Positions 8,629 to 17,091 of a stretch of DNA of 64,000 nucleotides are shown piece after piece. The stretch covers positions 1 to 64,000 of the forward strand of contig JBEEFW010000059.1 of assembly GCA_041166385.1 (NCBI GenBank), given 5' to 3'. The notes under the pieces were generated by a model. It saw nothing but the letters and a program-made list of their open reading frames with translations, made no database searches and was not told where the DNA came from. Made by a program: the position numbers and the translations under genes. Origin of the DNA: DASUCS01 sp041166385 (GTDB lineage Bacteria; Actinomycetota; Acidimicrobiia; Acidimicrobiales; JACDCH01). Positions within the stretch are counted from its first letter, which is position 1. Every line of letters starts with the position of its first letter.

Positions 8629-9420
8629 TCACGGAGTGCTCGTCGTGGTGACGTCGGCCGTCAAGGCGTCGGGGAGTGCGTTCGCCTTGTCGACCGGTGC
8701 TTGATCGGACGGCGTCGTGCCAGGACCGACGAGCGTCAGGAAGACCGTGTACTCGCGGGTGAGGAGCAGCAACCGGGCGGCGTCGAGCGGCGAGACGGCC
8801 ACTGTGTACGTCCCCGTGCCGGGGTTGACCGCGGCCTTTGTCGCCCCGGGCTCCGGTGCGGGCGTCGAACCGATGGCCAGGATCAGCAGATCCTGAAAGA
8901 CGTGGACGATGGCGGGCCCGCCGGAGTCAGGGAGCCCGAGCTCCGCGGCGTTCGGCACCTGCACCAGCAGGTTGACGCGATCGCCGGGCGTGATGAGATC
9001 GGAGACGGCTTGCGCGCCGATCGCTTCGAACGAGACGGCGACGGTTCCGTCAGGGAGGTTCGTCGCGAAGGTCGGAGGTCCGGCCCGGCGTGCGGCCGAC
9101 GGATCGACGAACTCGCCTTCGACGACCACCTGCCCGCGCACGAGTGCGCGGTTGGCGACCTTGCCGGCGAGCGCGGCGGGATCGATGACGGCGGTCGGCG
9201 GTCGGACCGAGGCGAGGGTCTTCGACCAGACAACCTGGCCAGAGTTCCATGCGTTCGCGAACGCCGTGCCTTCGGGCACGTCGGCCGCGGCCGTCATGAT
9301 CGGAACCAGTTGCGCCGACGCAGTCGCCCGTTCCTCGGCGCCCCCGACGTAGCGCACGAGGCCGACGCCGGACAGCAGCGCGACGATCGCCGAGACAGCA
9401 ACGACGGTCAACTTGTTCAC
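8629..9420 (-). CDS. cpaB: CpaB/RcpC-like SAF-domain protein
   Basis: A 263-residue envelope protein. An N-terminal membrane helix (KLTVVAVSAIVALLSGVGLV) is followed by a SAF-like domain with VPEGTAFANAW and VANRALVRGQVVVEGEFV, then the RcpC/CpaB region with TVAVSFEAIGAQAVSDLITPGDRVNLLV. CpaB/RcpC proteins belong to Tad assembly systems and may bind peptidoglycan. The GTG start overlaps the upstream gene's stop (GTGA). A low-complexity Thr/Ser tail closes the protein. Confidence 0.82.
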   Translation of the reverse strand: MNKLTVVAVSAIVALLSGVGLVRYVGGAEERATASAQLVPIMTAAADVPEGTAFANAWNSGQVVWSKTLASVRPPTAVIDPAALAGKVANRALVRGQVVVEGEFVDPSAARRAGPPTFATNLPDGTVAVSFEAIGAQAVSDLITPGDRVNLLVQVPNAAELGLPDSGGPAIVHVFQDLLILAIGSTPAPEPGATKAAVNPGTGTYTVAVSPLDAARLLLLTREYTVFLTLVGPGTTPSDQAPVDKANALPDALTADVTTTSTP

Positions 9421-10601
9421 GACGCCGTCCCAGCACCCGGAGTGATGTGCGGTGCGGGCAGTGGTGCGGTGATCAGCCTTTCGTACCGCTCGCGGACAAG
9501 CAGGTCGTACACGAGATCGCGGAGCGTCGCGGTGTGGCCGGGGCGATCGACTGCGGTGACCGCGGCCTCTACAGCCGGCAGTGCCTCGTCGACGAGTGAG
9601 GACCAGCGCACCAGCTCGCTGAGGTCCATGGCCACCGCGCCGCTACCCCCGAGACGGCTGACCTTGGTGCTCCACCCCTGCAATTCGACAACGAGTCGGG
9701 CGGCCGGTGCGAGCACGGCATCGCTGGTGAACGCACCGGCGGCCAGTAGTCGCGCAAGCCGTTCGACGTTGAGTCGATCTCCCAGAGCTCGCTGGAGGTT
9801 GCGCACTGCGTTGAGCGACTCGCGGGCGGAATCGACTTCGGTGTGGGGGCCGCGGTCGTGGTCACCGAGATGGTTCGCGAGCAGGGGAGCGGCCGCCGCC
9901 AGTCGGTCGCGCACCGCGAGGGCCTCGAGGACGAGGTCAACGGCGACCGACATCGGTTTCGGTGCTTTCTCGGTTCGACTGCTCGCGGCGAGCGCGTGCC
10001 GCAGCCGGGCCCGCGCGATCAGCCTCCAAGGTCGGCGACCCTTCTGCAAGCGGCGCAGCGGGATGTCCCAGATGCGGTCGGTGAACTGCGTGTAGACCGC
10101 CGCGTGGGTGCGCGACGCCTCGCGGAGATCTTCGTTGCAGGCGTCGAGCAGCGCGTCGGCGGCGTGCGCGGCCTGGGGCGATGCCCACGACGGTTCGGCC
10201 GGCGGTGCGTTCTGCAGCCCGAGTACGGCTTCGGCGACCGCGGACAGACGCGGCAGCGGAAGGTCGACCAACCTGGCGCCCAGCGCGTGCTCGAGAACTT
10301 CAGCCTCGTTGCGGGCGATCTTGCCCATCGCGGCAGCGGCGCGCGCCGCGCGGCGGGCGCGAACGATTGCCTTCATGGCCGGCATCGTCGGCGGGATCGT
10401 CACGGGTCCGCTGCTGAGCAGCGCTTCCGCGTGGACGAGCGGCTGGCCGAGCGCCGTGGGCAGGTCGCGCCAGCGGTCGCCGTAGCGAGCCTGCAGGAAG
10501 CGGGCGTGCGTGGTGAGCTCCGGCGCGGCGGGCTCCGCAGCTGGTGACGGACGGCGAGCCAGTTCGGTCACCGTCGCGAGCGGTTGTTCAGGTGACGGCA
10601 C
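9417..10601 (-). CDS. Unrecognised helical protein in tad operon
   Basis: A 394-residue, Ala/Leu/Arg-rich, apparently all-helical soluble protein that I do not recognise. No signal peptide, membrane helix or P-loop is visible. It sits exactly where many tad loci carry tadZ/cpaE, directly upstream of and overlapping cpaB, but it lacks the deviant Walker A and ParA-like features of TadZ. Its location and coupling suggest a cytosolic localisation or scaffold factor for the pilus machine; that is inference only. The start is GTG. Confidence 0.6.
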   Translation of the reverse strand: MPSPEQPLATVTELARRPSPAAEPAAPELTTHARFLQARYGDRWRDLPTALGQPLVHAEALLSSGPVTIPPTMPAMKAIVRARRAARAAAAMGKIARNEAEVLEHALGARLVDLPLPRLSAVAEAVLGLQNAPPAEPSWASPQAAHAADALLDACNEDLREASRTHAAVYTQFTDRIWDIPLRRLQKGRRPWRLIARARLRHALAASSRTEKAPKPMSVAVDLVLEALAVRDRLAAAAPLLANHLGDHDRGPHTEVDSARESLNAVRNLQRALGDRLNVERLARLLAAGAFTSDAVLAPAARLVVELQGWSTKVSRLGGSGAVAMDLSELVRWSSLVDEALPAVEAAVTAVDRPGHTATLRDLVYDLLVRERYERLITAPLPAPHITPGAGTAS

Positions 10602-10695
10602 GCCTAGTGCATCGGCACGCGGGAAGTGTCCGCTTCTGTCTCACAGCGAAAGGTTGTGCGTCCGTTGTGATTCGAGGACGATTCGCGGCTTTCTG

Positions 10696-11373
10696 TCACG
10701 TGTACGGGAGTGCGGTTGCTTCCGGCTCACGAATGCCGCGACGCAACAGCCGCTCGACGACCCAACGGGCGTTCCAGCGTCGGTGCCACTCCGGGTCCAC
10801 GCTCGCCGCGAGCTGTTCGAGGCGCGGCTGATCGATCTCCCACATCGAGCAGATGCTGCGCAGCGTCGCGGCCGCACTGACCTTGAGCGGCACGTTCGCC
10901 TGGGTTTGCAACAGGTCCCGAAGCTCGCGGGTGTCGTCGCACGCTGTGGTGAATTCAGCGACGAGATCGGCCTCACGGGCGGCGGTGGTCGCGGCCGCAT
11001 GCTCGGTGAGCTCGAGCATCGCTTCGGACCAACGCAGCATGCCCTCGATGTAGCCCGATGGCCCGTCGTGCTGGGCGTGGCCGAAGGCGTCACCCGCTCT
11101 GGAGACCTCGTGAGGCGCCGGACGGTTGCGCTCCTCTCGATCCACGACCGCGGTCTCGCGACTGGAGCGAGCGGCGATCACCGCGGCCACAGCTACTGAG
11201 CCGCTGAGTCCGAGAATCATGACGGCTCGCTGGGTCACCGACGGCTGCACGCCGGCCATGGCGACCACGACCTGGAGGCAGCCAATCAGAATTGCCCCAC
11301 CGAGCCACGGCGTCAGACGCTCGGTCGGACGGGGAAGGGCAGAGGTTCGCGAGCGGCGCGGGTTGCGGGGCAT
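10696..11373 (-). CDS. Unrecognised protein with two N-terminal TM helices
   Basis: A 225-residue protein. After a basic N-terminus two hydrophobic helices follow, LTPWLGGAILIGCLQVVVAM (about 20-40) and VMILGLSGSVAVAAVIAA (about 51-68). The remaining 150 residues look cytosolic and mostly helical (WSEAMLELTEHAAATTAARE and similar). It is first in the minus-strand run ending in the tad genes, with a 94-base gap before the next gene. No domain is recognised. Membership in the tad locus is likely from position and orientation. Confidence 0.55.
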   Translation of the reverse strand: MPRNPRRSRTSALPRPTERLTPWLGGAILIGCLQVVVAMAGVQPSVTQRAVMILGLSGSVAVAAVIAARSSRETAVVDREERNRPAPHEVSRAGDAFGHAQHDGPSGYIEGMLRWSEAMLELTEHAAATTAAREADLVAEFTTACDDTRELRDLLQTQANVPLKVSAAATLRSICSMWEIDQPRLEQLAASVDPEWHRRWNARWVVERLLRRGIREPEATALPYT

Positions 11374-11441
11374 GGATGGGCATCGGCATACCGAGCCCGC
11401 ACCTCAAAGAAAATGCTCGTGCGTTGACGATCAGTTGACGA

Positions 11442-12959
11442 TCAATAGCGCGGTTCGGCGAAATCGCCCTGTGGGATCCAGCACGCACACGACGAGTCGT
11501 AGACCAACGTGCGAATGGGATCGGCCCCGTCGAACTTGCCTGGTCCATACGAGAAGCCGCCGTACAGGGGATAGTCGATGCGGCCGATCCGCTGCAGGCT
11601 GTCGACGTACGCGGTGCGCGTCAGCTCGGGACCCGCGCCCGTCGTTCCCCTGACCAACAGGTCGACGAGCCCGCAGGCGGAGTCCATCGCGCTGTACGCG
11701 TTGTCAGACCGCTGGGGGTCCGATCCCGTGGCCCGGGCATAGATCCCTCGGCAGGCGGCGTCGACCGCGGGCTCTGGGAAGCCGACCCGCCACTCGCCGG
11801 TCCTCGCCGTCGTGACGCCGACCGCTTGGAACGAGGAGGGCATCGCTGTGACCGCGATGTCGTTGGTCATCGGGCCGAAGTCGGAAGCGAAGTACAGCGG
11901 CTGGTACGCGCCCCGGTCGGCTGTTTGGACGAACTGGGTCCCGATGATGAAGTCGGTGAGCACGAACACGGCGTTCACGTTCCGCGTCCGCATCTCCTGA
12001 ACCGCGACGGGAACCTGGGATGCCGCGATCCCGTCGTCCATCGACAGATCGACCCGGTGTGTCACCTCGTAGCCGTACTGCTCGAGCACGGCGACCAACC
12101 CGTCTTTCACTGTCTGGACCGTGCCCGGAAAGTCTCGGTCGATGATGCCGATGCGCTTGCCCTTCAGCAGCCCGCGGGCATCGAGGAGGTAGGCCAGATT
12201 GGCGAGCGAGCGCAGGCCCGACGCGTTGACGGTCGAGAGGTAACCGCCGGACTGCTGGTACCACGACGGCGGCGTGCCGAACGAACCGAGGGCGACGAGC
12301 GGTGTGTGATTCTGTTCGGTGAAGCAGAGCATGCCTTGCTCGTTGAGCCCACCGCCGCTGTCGATCGCTGCGAAAATGGTGTGGTCCTGCGTGGCCGTGA
12401 GGCACGCCGCTTGCGAGGTCTGCTGGTTCGTCGGGTCGTACGTGACGAACACGGGGACGATCTGGCGCCCGTACACACCGCCTTGAGCATTGATGTTGTC
12501 GAGGAAGATTTGGATGTAGGCCTGCTGCTCCTCGACGTTGAAACCGGGGACGCCGAACCCCAGCTGTGACAGCGAGCCCAAGTCGGCAAGCAGGAAGGCG
12601 ATCGTGATCGTCGTCTCGGTCACGCCGTGATCGCTGGCCGTCAGCCCACCACCACCGGAGGAGCCACCGGCCAGTGCCGATCCCGGCGCGCCGCCTGGTC
12701 CGGTGCCAGACGCGCCGCCTTCGCCGACCGAGGCCGCGCCCGATGCGGTGGTGCCGGCACTTGCTGTTCCGCCGAGTGGATCTCCGGGGTTGCGACCGAG
12801 TGCGTTCGGCGCCGACGTGCTGACGCTGTCGATCGATGTGCCGAACACGAACGGGATCATGAGTCCGGCTGCCAGCATGACGGTGACGACGCTCACGATC
12901 ACCGTGTACGTGCGAGATCTACTCCGGAATCCGAGTTGCGGTCGCGGCGCGACGTTCAT
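11442..12959 (-). CDS. Membrane-anchored Liv-type solute-binding protein
   Basis: A 505-residue periplasmic-binding-fold protein (Peripla_BP_6/LivJ type). An N-terminal helix (YTVIVSVVTVMLAAGLMIPF, about 20-40) probably stays as a signal anchor because no lipobox Cys follows. A Gly/Ala/Ser-rich linker of about 60 residues leads to the binding domain, which begins GVTETTITIAFLLADLG and includes INAQGGVYGRQIVPVFVTYD and GKRIGIIDRDFPGTVQTVKD. The ATG overlaps the propeller gene's stop by four bases. It is the final gene of the fused-Liv operon and should deliver substrate to that transporter; the substrate is unknown. Confidence 0.8.
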   Translation of the reverse strand: MNVAPRPQLGFRSRSRTYTVIVSVVTVMLAAGLMIPFVFGTSIDSVSTSAPNALGRNPGDPLGGTASAGTTASGAASVGEGGASGTGPGGAPGSALAGGSSGGGGLTASDHGVTETTITIAFLLADLGSLSQLGFGVPGFNVEEQQAYIQIFLDNINAQGGVYGRQIVPVFVTYDPTNQQTSQAACLTATQDHTIFAAIDSGGGLNEQGMLCFTEQNHTPLVALGSFGTPPSWYQQSGGYLSTVNASGLRSLANLAYLLDARGLLKGKRIGIIDRDFPGTVQTVKDGLVAVLEQYGYEVTHRVDLSMDDGIAASQVPVAVQEMRTRNVNAVFVLTDFIIGTQFVQTADRGAYQPLYFASDFGPMTNDIAVTAMPSSFQAVGVTTARTGEWRVGFPEPAVDAACRGIYARATGSDPQRSDNAYSAMDSACGLVDLLVRGTTGAGPELTRTAYVDSLQRIGRIDYPLYGGFSYGPGKFDGADPIRTLVYDSSCACWIPQGDFAEPRY

Positions 12960-14230
12960 TGTCTTGGTCCTTCGTTCACGGTCACGGCGAGGACGGCCCA
13001 ATGGGCGGGGTCCGTGCCGGAGCCTTTGTTGGCGACGAGCAGTTGGCCTTGGATCAGGGCGAGCGCCGCGGGCGCGTCGAGCGGGATCGGCCCGTTGCCC
13101 GGCGGAGCGATACGCCATGACTCGGCGCCGGCAGGCGTGATGGCCACGATCGCACCGGTGCCGCGGAGCACGATGTAGGCCGTGCCGCTCGAGCCGATGG
13201 TGAGCGGTCCGGGCTCGTCGCCGCGTGGGAACACCGAGACGAGGGTGAGGGCACCGGCCGAACCGTCGGGCGTGACCGCGACGCGATACAAGCCGCCGGC
13301 CGCGGGTGCGGCGGGGTCGATGGTGGTGCCGACGGTGAACTCGACCGCCGTATCGTTCAGCGCCAGCCCGTACGGTCCGTCGCCGACCGTGAACGACGTG
13401 GATTGGAACCACACCTCGGGCAGTTGCGTGCCGGGACGAAGCCGCCAGATCGTGTCCTGCGCCGGATCGGCCACGAAGAGGTTGCCTTGCGCGTCGAACG
13501 CGGCGGCGGTGGGGAACGGTGTGCGGTCCTCTGCTCCTTGTTGGCACGGATTGGCGCCGAGGGAGACGAGGCACGCGGGCAGGTCGGGGATCTCGGCGAG
13601 CAGCCGTTGGCTCCCCGGAGGCGCGCCGATGCTGAGAATGCGCGGGGCGTCAGGCTGCAGCACGACGACCGCACCGGTGATCGGGTCGACCGCTGCTCCG
13701 GTGAGCCCGTTGGCATGGCCGTTCGGTTGTCCGTCGATCGCCTGATCGCCGATCCGGTTGCCACGCGAGTCATAGGCGAAGACATGCGACGCGCCGGCGT
13801 CACCGTGTGCGGTGCCGTTGTCGGTCGTGACGTAGACGGTCCCGTCCCGACCGACCGCGAGACCTCCCGGCGCTCCCGGAGCGTCGACGCGCGCGAACGT
13901 CGTGATGGTGAGCAGTGGCAATGCGTCAGCTGGGAGCGGGATCGTGGGTGGCGGCCCGGGCGCGGTTGTTCCCGCGATCGGCCGGATAGCGCTGGGCGTG
14001 GCGCCGGCACCGACCGGGGTGGGACTCGACGCCGGCTCCGACGCGGTGGGCGCAACGGCAGCGGCCTCGCGTCCCGTGAGGGGATTCACGCTCGCGCGTG
14101 CCGGAACTGCGCGCGTCCGCAACACGGCGGGCAGTCCCGCGACGGCGAGCAGGATTGCGAGCGTCAGCCCGATGACGGTTGTGTACACCTGACCTTCGGT
14201 GAGTTCGAGGCGGCGCATGACACTGATCAC
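12956..14230 (-). CDS. Membrane-anchored NHL/SMP-30-like beta-propeller
   Basis: A 424-residue protein with an N-terminal membrane helix (VYTTVIGLTLAILLAVAGLP), a Pro/Ala/Thr-rich stalk, and a propeller region with repeated motifs such as GGLAVGRDGTVYVTTDNGTA, FDAQGNLFVADPAQDTIWRL and IGSSGTAYIVLRGTGAIVAI. The GTG at 14230 was chosen because it overlaps the transporter stop (GTGA) and has GAGGA about 7 bases upstream; an ATG four codons later is possible. It is placed between the transporter and its binding protein, so it may be an extracytoplasmic partner. Enzymatic activity cannot be predicted. Confidence 0.72.
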   Translation of the reverse strand: MISVMRRLELTEGQVYTTVIGLTLAILLAVAGLPAVLRTRAVPARASVNPLTGREAAAVAPTASEPASSPTPVGAGATPSAIRPIAGTTAPGPPPTIPLPADALPLLTITTFARVDAPGAPGGLAVGRDGTVYVTTDNGTAHGDAGASHVFAYDSRGNRIGDQAIDGQPNGHANGLTGAAVDPITGAVVVLQPDAPRILSIGAPPGSQRLLAEIPDLPACLVSLGANPCQQGAEDRTPFPTAAAFDAQGNLFVADPAQDTIWRLRPGTQLPEVWFQSTSFTVGDGPYGLALNDTAVEFTVGTTIDPAAPAAGGLYRVAVTPDGSAGALTLVSVFPRGDEPGPLTIGSSGTAYIVLRGTGAIVAITPAGAESWRIAPPGNGPIPLDAPAALALIQGQLLVANKGSGTDPAHWAVLAVTVNEGPRQ

Positions 14231-17091
14231 GACGCCGTCCTCGTCGTGCGGCGCGGTGGTGGTCGTTTGGATGCGCCCGTGACCACAGCGGCCGCGCCGC
14301 TGCGGGCGATCGCGCGTTGGTCGGTGCCGAGGTACGCCGCGATCACCGCCGGGTCGTGCCGGACCGCGTCGGGTAGTCCTTCGGCGATGCAGCGACCTGC
14401 CGCCAGGCAATAGACGCGATCAGAGATGCTCATCACCAGCGGTATGTCGTGTTCGATCAGCACGATGGTCGCGCCGAGCTCGACTTGGATGCGTTTGATG
14501 AGCGGTCCGAACGCCTCCGTCTCGCGCTGCGCGACACCCGCCGTCGGTTCGTCGAGCAGCAACAAGGACGAGCTCTGCGCGAGGAGACACGCCATCTCGA
14601 CGATCCGGCGCGTGCCGGTCGACAATGTGCCGACGAACGCATCGGCATAGCGACCGAGACCGAGAAAGTCGATGCAGTCGGTCGCCTCGTTGGCCTTCCG
14701 GCGTTCGGCGCGGCGCGACGGCGGCAGGCTCAACAACGACGGGACGAGCTCGCTGCGCTCGTGCGTCTCGAGCGCGATCTTCACGGTCTCGCGCACGGTC
14801 AGGTCGCTGAACAATCGGGCGTCCTGGAACACACGGCCGAGCCCGTGGCGGACCCGCTCGTGCGCCGCCAGCCCCGTCACGTCGACGCCGGAGAGGACGA
14901 TGCTGCCGGCATCGGTGGGCACGAAGCCGCTGATCACGTTCACAAGCGTCGACTTGCCGGCTCCGTTCGAGCCGATGAGCCCGACGACCTCGCCGCGGCC
15001 GGCTGTGACGCTGACCCCGTCGAGCGCGACACGTCCGCCGAAGTGCACCGTGACGTCGGTCGCGACGAGCGCGGCAACCGAAGGATCCTCCGGTCCCATC
15101 GCGGGCCGAGTGGGAAGTTGACGAACCGCCACCCCGACCGGCTCGATGCGTTCGGCGGGTGGCAACCGGCGCGCGGCGAGCCCGAGGAGTGCGTCGCGCG
15201 TCCGATGAACGACCTCGATGAGCCCTCCCGGCAAATACAGGAGCAGGATGAGCAGACCGATTCCACTGCTGAGTAGCGCGACCGTCGGCGAGTCGCCCCA
15301 CAGCGCGGGAAGGCCGACCACGTAGACCGCACCGAGGATCGCGCCCGGAACCGACCCGAGGCCACCGATCACGACCATCGCGACGACTTGCAACGAGAGC
15401 TGGGGCCCGAACGTGGTGGTGCCGACTTGGATGTCGAGCCCGGCCAGCAGACTGCCGGCGAGCGCGGCCAGGCCTCCGCCGAGCGCGAAGGCGGTGAGCT
15501 TCGAGATCGTCGGCGACACCGCGAACGACGACGACGCCGCTTCGTTGTCGCGTACCGCGATCATCGACCGTCCGATGCCCGTGGTGCGCAGGCGCGCCAC
15601 GACCACTGCACCCACCACCGTGACCGCGAGGCACAGGTAGTAGTAGTTGCGCTCGGGGCTCAAGTCGACAAATCCGAAGAGTGTGGCCCGCGGCATGATC
15701 AAGACCCCGTGGCCGCCGGTGAGCACATCGAGGCCGAACGCCCAGTTCGACGCGGCGACAGCGAAACCCAGCGTGGTGACGGCGAGAAAAACGCCGCGCA
15801 CCCGTAGGGCGGGGAAGCCGACGGCGAGTGCGACGAAGACACCGGCGATGGTGGCGTACGCGACCGCGACCGGGAAGCTCATCCCACGGTTGACGAGCGA
15901 CGTCGCGACGATCGCTCCGAGCCCGACGAAGGCGAACTGGCCGAGGCTGAGTTGGCCGGCCCAGCCGGACAGGACGGTGACCGACAGACCGACGATCGCG
16001 AAGATGAGCACCCGTGACAGCAAGTAGGTACGACTCGCGCTCGTGACGACGAGCGGCAGCGCGACCGCGACCGCGAGCGCGATGCCGCCCGACAGCAGGC
16101 CGAGCCGACGCACCCACCAGACACCGCGAAGCCGTTCAGGTATCGCGGCAACGCGCGGCGTGAGGGACCAGCCCCCCTCCTCCTGTCCCGATTTGTTGGC
16201 GCGCACGAAAACCAGCACGAGGACGAGCACGAACAGCACCGCGTCCACGACGCCCGGCGTGGCCACGTTCACGAAGAGGATCGCTTCGGCCACCCCGATC
16301 GCGACGCCACCGACCAGCGCCCAGGACACCGACGTGAGGCCGCCGAACAGTCCGGCGGCGAGCGCGCGCAACAGCAGGCTCGGTCCGAGCGCCTGCGATG
16401 GAACCCCGACGATGGTTCCTCGAACCGGGTTGATCAGCACTGCGGTCAGCGTCGACAAGACGCCGGCGATGACCCAGACGAGCGTGGACACCCGCTTGGT
16501 CGAAATGCCTGCCAGCTCGGCGCGGTCGGGGTTCACGGCCGCAGCGCGGATGGCGATGCCGTACGGCGTGCGGTTCAGGAACAACACGAGTCCGACGACG
16601 CATGCGGGCACGAAGGCAATGATCATGAAGTGCTCACTCGCGAGCACCAACGTCCCGATACGAAGCGTTCGACCGATGGGGGATGGGTACCGCCCGGGAT
16701 GTTCGATCGACGGCAGCAGCAGTTGCGCGACGAGCGCGAGTTGCGACACTCCGATGGTCGCCACCATCACCACGACGCGCGGTGCCTTGAAGAGGCGGCG
16801 CACGATGCCGAGCTCGATCGCCGCACCGATCACCCCGCCGAGCACGAGTACGAGGGGGAGTGCGATGAAGAAGTTCCAGTGTTGGTCGATGACCAACTTG
16901 GCGAGGAGCGCCGCCCCGAAGGCACCGACCTCACCGTGGGCGAAGTTGATGACGCGCGTCGCTCGGTAGATGAGCACCAGCCCGGCGGCGAGGACCGCGT
17001 AGGTGAGGCCCGTCAGCACCCCGATGATGACGATCTCGAGGCTGATGTTCCAGCTTCCGATCGTGATGGCCACGACATGCGGCGTTGTCAT
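14227..17091 (-). CDS. Fused LivH-LivM-LivG ABC transporter protein
   Basis: A 954-residue fusion of three normally separate subunits. LivH-type permease is about 1-300 (INFAHGEVGAFGAAL near 50). LivM-type permease is about 330-640 (SGWAGQLSLGQFAFVGLGAI near 376-395). The ATPase is about 675-920, with Walker A GSNGAGKST near 707-715 and Walker B LLLLDEPTAG. The ABC signature reads LSTGT instead of LSGGQ. Together with the MFS-LivF protein upstream it supplies a complete Liv-type ABC importer. The ATG at 17091 shares its first base with the upstream stop; the TTG just before it is less likely. Confidence 0.88.
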   Translation of the reverse strand: MTTPHVVAITIGSWNISLEIVIIGVLTGLTYAVLAAGLVLIYRATRVINFAHGEVGAFGAALLAKLVIDQHWNFFIALPLVLVLGGVIGAAIELGIVRRLFKAPRVVVMVATIGVSQLALVAQLLLPSIEHPGRYPSPIGRTLRIGTLVLASEHFMIIAFVPACVVGLVLFLNRTPYGIAIRAAAVNPDRAELAGISTKRVSTLVWVIAGVLSTLTAVLINPVRGTIVGVPSQALGPSLLLRALAAGLFGGLTSVSWALVGGVAIGVAEAILFVNVATPGVVDAVLFVLVLVLVFVRANKSGQEEGGWSLTPRVAAIPERLRGVWWVRRLGLLSGGIALAVAVALPLVVTSASRTYLLSRVLIFAIVGLSVTVLSGWAGQLSLGQFAFVGLGAIVATSLVNRGMSFPVAVAYATIAGVFVALAVGFPALRVRGVFLAVTTLGFAVAASNWAFGLDVLTGGHGVLIMPRATLFGFVDLSPERNYYYLCLAVTVVGAVVVARLRTTGIGRSMIAVRDNEAASSSFAVSPTISKLTAFALGGGLAALAGSLLAGLDIQVGTTTFGPQLSLQVVAMVVIGGLGSVPGAILGAVYVVGLPALWGDSPTVALLSSGIGLLILLLYLPGGLIEVVHRTRDALLGLAARRLPPAERIEPVGVAVRQLPTRPAMGPEDPSVAALVATDVTVHFGGRVALDGVSVTAGRGEVVGLIGSNGAGKSTLVNVISGFVPTDAGSIVLSGVDVTGLAAHERVRHGLGRVFQDARLFSDLTVRETVKIALETHERSELVPSLLSLPPSRRAERRKANEATDCIDFLGLGRYADAFVGTLSTGTRRIVEMACLLAQSSSLLLLDEPTAGVAQRETEAFGPLIKRIQVELGATIVLIEHDIPLVMSISDRVYCLAAGRCIAEGLPDAVRHDPAVIAAYLGTDQRAIARSGAAAVVTGASKRPPPRRTTRTAS

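Noticed and set aside
12960..13574. N-terminal extension of the solute-binding protein at 11442
   Set aside because: The extension is the Arg/His-rich shadow of the propeller gene; the ATG at 12959 overlaps that gene's stop and begins a proper membrane anchor.
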